This document shows, piece after piece, positions 5,648-10,393 of a DNA stretch of 10,393 nucleotides. This DNA is from Auxenochlorella pyrenoidosa (lineage: Eukaryota > Chlorophyta > Trebouxiophyceae > Chlorellales > Chlorellaceae), in the NCBI GenBank assembly GCA_001430745.1, contig KQ482050.1:137049-147441 (forward strand), read 5' to 3'. Made by a program: the position numbers and the translations under genes. How positions within the stretch are numbered: the first letter of the stretch is position 1; each line of letters starts with the position of its first letter. Below the pieces are notes generated by a model that saw nothing but the letters and a program-made list of their open reading frames with translations, did no database searches and was not told the origin of the DNA.

Positions 5648-8600
5648 ATGCAGAAACGCCCGTGGGGTCGCTGGCGCAGCGGCTGCTGCCAGCGCCTGCG
5701 CCCGGAACTGGCGGCAGCTCGGCCGTTGCGGTTGCCGATTTGCGCAGTTACCCGGTGCCAGCATGCCATGCTCTCGGCCTGTCACGTGCTAACCAAGCCT
5801 CTGCACAGGCTGGCGTGCCCGGTCCTGCACTGCCGGCCCTGTGGCCGCCCGGGCCACACGTTATGGACTGCCTGCAAGGTGCCACCCGCGCGGCGCTGCC
5901 TCATCCGAGCGTTTGGCACGAGCCCTCCCTCCTTTGGCTGCTCCCCTTTGCGCAGCAGGTGCAGGCGGTGGACCCGGACCGGCCGCGCTTCCATGTGCAC
6001 CCGCCGCAGGGCTGGATGAACGATCCAAATGGTGGGCGGCGGCGGGGCGGGGCCGGCGCAATGCAGTGGGCTGCGGCCGGCTGTGCGCTGCACACAGGCA
6101 CAGCATGTGCATGGTAGTTCACACATGCTGGGCGCCAGACGGCACGCCGCGGAGGCTGCTGCACCTGGGACGTATCAATGGTTGCTGGCACCTCGAGCCG
6201 CCTTGTCGATCGCCGCGGCTACCCTTGCTGGCCGCCTCCAATGTGCTCCCACGTCTTACCCCATGCCGTGCATGCCCGGCATGCTCTGGGCGCGTCGCTC
6301 CACGCTGCCCTAGACATGGTGCATGCATGGCTGACCGGACATGTGCTGCCTTTCCTGCAGGACCGGTGTTCTACAAGGGGCGGTACCACATGTGAGCAGG
6401 GCACTGCACGCCATGCCAGGCAGCGCGCTCCTGGGGCGTGTTCTTGGTGCCTCCTGCACCGCACGCTGTGAACAGGAGCGTGCATGCAAGCCAAACAGCG
6501 ACGGAGCACTTGTGGGTGCTTGAGCGCCTTGCTGTGCAGGCGCCATTGCTTGCTCACAGTCGACGCTGAGCTGTTCCTATGCCTCCATCCCTGCAGGTTT
6601 TACCAGCACCTGCCCAACGCGTGCGAGTGGGCGTTTGGCATCGTGAGTCGCTCCTGCCAGGGGCTGCCTTGCCGTGTGCCCAGCTCTGGATCGCTGGCTC
6701 TGCGGCCTGCTGGCTGCTCGCCGTCTTGTTCCCGGTGCTGTCCATTACATGCACCCTTGCTCATCAAATTCGACAGAGCGGGGTGAAGCCTTTGCGCCAC
6801 AGCCCAGGGGCTGGCCGCCGCCCTGCGCACCCGCACGCTCATGCTGTGCCCACGCTGCGCCGTGCAGGTGTGGGGCCATGCCGTCAGCGCTGACCTGGTT
6901 CACTGGGAGCACCTGCCGCCCGCGCTGGTGCCCACGCCGGGCACCCTGGATGCCGACGGCTGCTTCAGCGGCAGGTGGGCCGGCTGGCTGCAGCCGTCGC
7001 TTGGGGATGCATCGCTCTGGGGAGCATGCTCGCACAGCCTTGGTCTTCAGGAGAATCTGGCATTCCCAGAGGTCGACGTGCCGCCTGTGGCTGCCAGCAG
7101 CTTCTGCAAAGAGGCGCCCGTGCGCCAGCGTGCCCCGTCCCCTGGCCCCCGCTCTCCCTGCCCCGGGCTGCCCGGTGGCCGTCAGCGGCACAGCGTGCGC
7201 CCCCCCGTAGTGCTCGCTTGTTCTGCTGCGCATCTGGCTGCGACCGCTGCCCGCCCCACCCCCCCACCCCGGCCTGCGTCCCTCCCCTCCCCCCCGCCCG
7301 CAGCTGCGTGCTGGACAGCGACGGAACACCCGTGCTGCTGTACACCGGCGTGCGCCTGCGCAGCAACGAGTCGGCTGGGGATCTGCCCCCCCCGGAGCAC
7401 GACCTGGGGATGGTGTGGATAGAGACGCAGCTGGCGGCGGTGCCGGAGGACCCAGGCAAGCGGCGGCGGTGTGTGTGTGTGTGTGTATGGGTGGGTGGGT
7501 GGGTGGGGGGGGGCGGCGGGCCAGTTGCGTAGAAAGAGGACCCAGGCAAGCGGCGGGCGGGCGGGCAGCAGTGCTCGGCGCGCGGCGCAGCAAAGCCGCA
7601 CCTTGGAGCAGCTGCTGCCGCTGTGCGGGCCGCCGGGGCGAGCAACTGCTTCTGTTGCTCCTGTGCGCACGCGTGTTGAGAAAACTAAGCCAACCAATAG
7701 CTAGTTCTTTCCACACCTGGTCCTCGTTGCAGACGACGATCTGCTGGTCCGCTGGCGCAAGATCCCCTCGCCCTTCCTGCACCTGCCGCCCTCGCACCTC
7801 CAGCTGACGGGCTGGCGCGACCCCTTCATCTTTGTGACCAACACCGCGGCCTCGCCGGGTGCGTGCGCCCCTGCTTGCGCCGCACAGGTCGTCTTCCAGC
7901 TGGCTGCCGCCTGGCCTGCTGTCTGCTTGTTTCCGGCCATGTGCTTTGGTGTGGATGGCCAAGGTCGGACACAGCCAGTCGGGCTGGTGCTCTGCTGGCC
8001 GGGCCTGGGTTTCGGGGCCTCACAAAAGCGCTGTGCCAAAGTGTGCCAGAGCGAGGGCTCACGGCTGCCACTGCGCGCTTGGCCAGCAGCCCGGCTGGCC
8101 AAGCGCGCGGCCGCTGCCGGCATGCCCGCGCTGCTGTCGCGCGTTCACACAGCTGGTTTGCCAGGCGCTGGCGCACCTGCTGTGCCCTCAGGCTGTGCCG
8201 CCAACGTTCAGCGTCCTGCAGCCAGCATCGTCCCAACTGGGAGCCGAACGCAAAGGGGCCCTGGCGCTTGCTGATCAACCCAGCAACAATCTGCCACCAT
8301 GCATGCATGCGTGCATCCAACCCTGAAGCCGCCCGCGCCCCGCGGCCCCCCCCCCCCCATCCCCTTCCTCCAACACCAATTCCACACTCCCGCCCAACCT
8401 CCCTCTGCTCCGCCCCTCCCACCACCGCGCTCCCGCAGCCCAGGGCGGCTTCTCCGCCAACGGCTACTCCCAGGAGCTGCGCACCCCCACTCACCCTCTG
8501 CCCTGCTGCTGCACCCTCTCTCTTTCCCTCGCAGCCCAGGACGGCTTCTCCGCCAACGGCTACTCCCAGGAGATGCGCATGCTCATCGGCGCCGGGCTCA

Positions 8601-10393
8601 AGGGCCAGGGAGGCACCGCCCTCGTCTACAAGTCGTGCTCGCTGCTGGAGGGTGAGGCTCGACTTGACTTGACTCGACTTGACCTGACTTGTCTTGCATG
8701 GGCGGATTAGGGGCCAGCTAGGCCCATGCACGGCAGCGAGGCAGCGGGGCGGGGCGCCCGGGTGTCGCCACCCTGAGCTGGCTCTTGCCACGCCCTGGCC
8801 ACGCTCAGCCAGTTCGGCTGGCAGGCCGCCGCGCTGGCGACCGACACTCTTAACGTTTGCCGGCCGCAGCGTGCGCTGCCGCTGGTGTTGCTCATTACTC
8901 CCTTGGTCCAGCTCGCCCTCAACTCCCCCCCCCCCACCCACCTGCCTGTTTTCGCCCAGCCCCCCACCCCCCACCCACCCACCCACCCACACACACACTC
9001 CACCCCCACCCCACACCCCACACCCCACACACACCCTCTCCCCCCACCCAAACCACCGCAGGCTGGGAGCTGGAGGGCACACTGTGCGAGGCCCAGAACA
9101 CCGACACTGGGGTGGTCTGGGAGTGCCCCCTGCTGGTGCCGCTAGACCCGGTCCCCCGCCACCTGAGGGCCCCCACCAAGCAGGTGGGGGTGCAACCCAT
9201 GGCTGCAAGGTTGCCGTTGTCCACCAGCATCATCATCTGCAGCGCCTGGGCGTCATTGGGACACGCCGCTGATGGAGCCACGTTGGTTGCTGGGGGCTCC
9301 CGCTTGCAGCAGCGTCCATGCATTACAGATTATATGGGTGCGTTCCCATTGCCCCCAAGCAGCCCCCGCCTTGCTTCCTGAGCTTGCTTCCAACCCGCGT
9401 ATGCCTTTGCAGCTGCCGCCAGCGTGGCTGGTGGCGGCGCACCAGTCTGCGGCGGGGGGCGGCGGCGCCCACGGCAGCAGCGGCGGCGGCACCAGCAGCG
9501 GCGGCTTTGGCTCGATCGATTCAATGAGTCAGGAGTCGAGCGGTGCCAGCAACGGCACCAGCAACGGCACCAGCAACGGCACAGCAGGCGACGCCGCGAC
9601 AGCAGCGGAGGCACACCCCAAGCTGCGGCTGGGGCTAGCGGGCGCGCTGGCAGCGCAGGCGGCGGCAGCAGGAGCAGCCAGTGGGCAGCAGGCTGAGGGT
9701 GCCCCCTCGGGGTTCAACTCTAGTGAAGGTGGCAGCATCCAGCAGGCGGTAGCCACTGGTGTGCCTTCTGCCGCGCCAGCAGCAGCAGAGCACGTGACAG
9801 AGGCGGCGCTCGAGGGCAGTGCAGCAGGCGAGGGCAAGCAGCCGAGCTTCGTTGACGCGGGCAGCCGTGGCAGCAGCGACGAGGGCGCAGCCGAGGCGGG
9901 GGGCCAGCCCGGCGGCTTTGCCTTTGCGAGGCACCAGCGGGCCGACTCCTTTGCTTTCGATCGCGACCTCAGCCTTGACGACCTGGCCCAGGCTGAGGAG
10001 GCGGCCAGCGCGGTGACAGCCTGGCAGCAGCAGGCGGCCAGCGCGGGCGGCAGCGCCGCCGCCAGCGGCCTCGCCAGCCCTGCTGCCAGCGGCCTGGGCG
10101 AGCCGCCGGCAGTTGCAGGCCCCCTTGCAGCAGGCGGTGCAGCAGCAGCAGCAGCAGCGGCAGCGGCAGCAGGCGCAGCAGCAGACCTGGATGCGCCGTC
10201 AAACGCGGCGGCGCTGCCGCCGGGGCGGCGCGGCCGACGCCTGCTGTCGGATGCCAAGATCGCTCTGGAGAGCGCAGCCACCCTGCAGGACTGGAGCGCG
10301 CCCGCCAGCGAGGCGGCCAGCCCCGTGCAGCCGCTGTCGGGAGACGGCTCTCCAGAGAAACTCTCGCCAGACAGGGTGCGGCGCGGCGGCGCG
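5648..10393 (+). CDS. Glycoside hydrolase family 32 (beta-fructofuranosidase/invertase type), 3' end outside window
   Basis: GH32 enzymes hydrolyse the fructosyl bond of sucrose or fructans with retention. Traced exons: first exon(s) to 6031, then 6361-6391, 6597-6642, 6868-6974, 7304-7455, 7733-7858, 8535-8651, 9062-9183 and 9413-10393+. Phases agree at every junction. Motifs in order: [14 protein letters not shown] with the nucleophile Asp (codon 6022-6024), [49 protein letters not shown] with the transition-state Asp (7819-7821), and WECP with the acid/base Glu (9121-9123). Thus all three catalytic residues are kept. The start is unresolved. An ATG at 5648 gives an Arg-rich, transit-peptide-like leader but needs an intron ending at 5955 (donor 5879 or 5786, both phase 0). 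An ATG at 5863 reads straight into the domain. The last exon is a long low-complexity insert. Substrate (sucrose, inulin, levan) cannot be told from sequence alone. Confidence 0.9.
6032..6360 (+). other. Intron after the NDPNG motif, 329 bp
   Basis: Donor GTGGGC splits the Gly codon of WMNDPNG (phase 1) and the acceptor TTTCCTGCAG restores GPVFYKG. It contains several GCATGC sites (6270, 6279, 6321) and no gene-like content. Confidence 0.88.
6361..6391 (+). CDS. 31-nt mini-exon of the GH32 gene
   Basis: It encodes PVFYKGRYH plus parts of the flanking Gly and Met codons, followed by donor GTGAGC. The next exon (6597-6642, 46 nt) encodes [15 protein letters not shown]. The joined text matches the conserved GH32 block following NDPNG, which makes these very short exons reliable. 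Confidence 0.88.
6975..7303 (+). other. Intron, 329 bp
   Basis: Donor GTGGGC after CFSG (phase 2), acceptor CCCGCAG after a long C-rich tract (7199-7303), restoring [10 protein letters not shown]. Nothing else recognisable inside. Confidence 0.87.
7446..7556 (+). repeat. Duplicated 21-bp exon-end/donor sequence, 90 bp apart
   Basis: GAGGACCCAGGCAAGCGGCG plus one G occurs at 7446-7466, spanning the exon end and GC donor, and again at 7536-7556 inside the intron. The offset is exactly 90 bp. Splicing at the second copy would keep phase but include an in-frame TAG at 7530-7532. Confidence 0.8.
7456..7732 (+). other. Likely GC-AG intron with GT/GGGT microsatellite
   Basis: The phase needed by the downstream exon (DDDLLVRW, acceptor TCGTTGCAG) is met by CCCAG followed by GCAAGC at 7456, which fits the consensus of GC-type donors. 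A GT at 7471 has the same phase but poor context and would add KRRRY. The intron contains (GT)n at 7469-7486 and GGGT repeats with a G9 run (7488-7513), a G-quadruplex-prone stretch. Confidence 0.7.
7859..8534 (+). other. Long intron (676 bp) with foldback and duplicated acceptor
   Basis: Donor GTGCGT after TNTAASP (phase 1). Two acceptors are available: 8437-8438 and 8533-8534. The second gives [18 protein letters not shown], the conserved MLIG block. The intron also holds an extended inverted repeat at 8023-8160 and a C-rich 3' part (8330-8430). Confidence 0.85.
8023..8160. repeat. Intronic inverted repeat with a perfect 15-bp inner stem
   Basis: The inner arms 8073-8087 and 8094-8108 (core CGCGCTTGGCCAGC) are exact reverse complements around a 6-base loop. 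The similarity continues outward with mismatches to about 8023 and 8160, giving arms of about 65 bases in which roughly two-thirds of positions can pair by eye. It could be a foldback element remnant or a structured RNA. Confidence 0.65.
8434..8579 (+). repeat. Tandem duplication of splice acceptor and exon start
   Basis: Fifty bases at 8434-8483 recur at 8530-8579 with only two differences (G/A and C/A, meaning Gly/Asp and Leu/Met). Each copy contains the acceptor CGCAG and the codons for [12 protein letters not shown]. The offset is 96 bp (32 codons). The region between has no stop and no GT, so use of the upstream acceptor adds 32 residues in frame. Confidence 0.9.
8657..8693. repeat. Degenerate GACTT/GACTC pentamer repeat next to a splice donor
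   Basis: The sequence starting five bases after the donor is a run of GACTT, GACTC and GACCT units. It is a short microsatellite confined to the intron. Confidence 0.75.
8926..9055. repeat. C-rich and CA-rich simple sequence
   Basis: Blocks of CCCCCC, CCCA and (CA)n fill the 3' part of the intron. The segment 8967-8998 is the reverse complement of the GT/GGGT tract at 7479-7510 with one mismatch. Confidence 0.85.
9413..10393 (+). CDS. Long low-complexity exon of the GH32 gene, open at window edge
   Basis: The acceptor CCTTTGCAG at 9404-9412 leads phase 0 from the exon ending PTKQ into an uninterrupted frame of 327 codons that runs off the window. It starts [11 protein letters not shown], then becomes Gly/Ser-, Ala- and Gln-rich, with a 12-bp repeat giving three NGT sequons (9554-9585) and a GCA-encoded poly-Ala run (10134-10172). 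More specific stretches are [20 protein letters not shown] (9919-9978) and [12 protein letters not shown]. It looks disordered. GH32 domains should still have about 100 or more residues of propeller after WECP, so this is an insert in the middle of the domain unless the gene model ends differently. Confidence 0.7.
   Translation, partial: MPPAWLVAAHQSAAGGGGAHGSSGGGTSSGGFGSIDSMSQESSGASNGTSNGTSNGTAGDAATAAEAHPKLRLGLAGALAAQAAAAGAASGQQAEGAPSGFNSSEGGSIQQAVATGVPSAAPAAAEHVTEAALEGSAAGEGKQPSFVDAGSRGSSDEGAAEAGGQPGGFAFARHQRADSFAFDRDLSLDDLAQAEEAASAVTAWQQQAASAGGSAAASGLASPAASGLGEPPAVAGPLAAGGAAAAAAAAAAAGAAADLDAPSNAAALPPGRRGRRLLSDAKIALESAATLQDWSAPASEAASPVQPLSGDGSPEKLSPDRVRRGGA
9542..9585 (+). repeat. 12-bp in-frame repeat coding SNGT units
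   Basis: AGCAACGGCACC is repeated three times in tandem, preceded by a related GGTGCC unit. Each repeat codes Ser-Asn-Gly-Thr, so each adds an N-glycosylation sequon. It is relevant only if the protein enters the secretory path. Confidence 0.8.

Larger units (their letters stand above)
8652..9061 (+). other. Intron with pentamer repeat and C/CA-rich tract
   Basis: Donor GTGAGG after SCSLLEG (phase 1), acceptor CCACCGCAG before [10 protein letters not shown]. It starts with a GACTT-type pentamer repeat (8657-8693) and ends in a C- and CA-rich tract (8926-9055). No gene-like content. Confidence 0.87.

Noticed and set aside
7469..7513. Telomere-like or centromere-like repeat
   Set aside because: GT and GGGT units do not match a plant or algal telomere unit and the tract is short and intronic.
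8073..8108. Rho-independent terminator
   Set aside because: The stem is perfect but there is no T-run after it, and the window is eukaryotic with the hairpin inside an intron.
7826..9208. Minus-strand open frame of 460 codons across the GH32 exons
   Set aside because: It lies opposite the conserved GH32 exons, reads [17 protein letters not shown] simple sequence, and has no recognisable family. In DNA this rich in GC long antisense frames are common.
9529..10281. Minus-strand 250-codon frame opposite the last GH32 exon
   Set aside because: It is mirror low-complexity sequence (poly-Ala, poly-Leu). The plus frame is longer, starts at a good acceptor and continues the GH32 phase.

Overview
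This is nuclear DNA of a GC-rich eukaryote, most likely a green alga of the Chlorella type (Trebouxiophyceae). The evidence is very high GC, short exons interrupted by many introns of about 130-680 bp, GTG-type donors (GTGCGT, GTGAGC) with GCAG acceptors, and Ala/Gln/Gly-rich inserts inside conserved enzymes. The species assignment is inference. No RNA gene, transposase or CRISPR array was seen.

Left half, minus strand (1-5172): the 5' part of a molybdenum cofactor sulfurase gene (MOCOS / ABA3 type). I could trace eleven exons whose splice phases all agree. They cover the complete NifS-like PLP domain, a repetitive low-complexity linker and the start of the C-terminal MOSC domain. The rest of the gene lies beyond base 1. 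The first exon, which would add an N-terminal hydrophobic segment, is less certain.

Middle (5173-5647): a less GC-rich shared upstream region between two head-to-head genes. It holds a 25-bp tandem duplication and several TGATCA palindromes.

Right half, plus strand (about 5648-10393+): a glycoside hydrolase family 32 gene (acid invertase / beta-fructofuranosidase / fructan hydrolase type) in nine traceable exons. All three catalytic motifs are present: WMNDPNG, WRDP and WECP. Just after WECP the frame runs into at least 327 codons of Ala/Gly/Ser-rich, probably disordered sequence that is still open at the window edge.

The two enzymes have no obvious metabolic link: one activates molybdenum hydroxylases, the other splits sucrose or fructans. 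Their divergent promoter is the only visible connection. The most unusual features are in the architecture of the GH32 gene: a duplicated splice acceptor with its exon start, a duplicated GC-type donor, complementary repeats in introns flanking frame-neutral exons, and a long intronic foldback.
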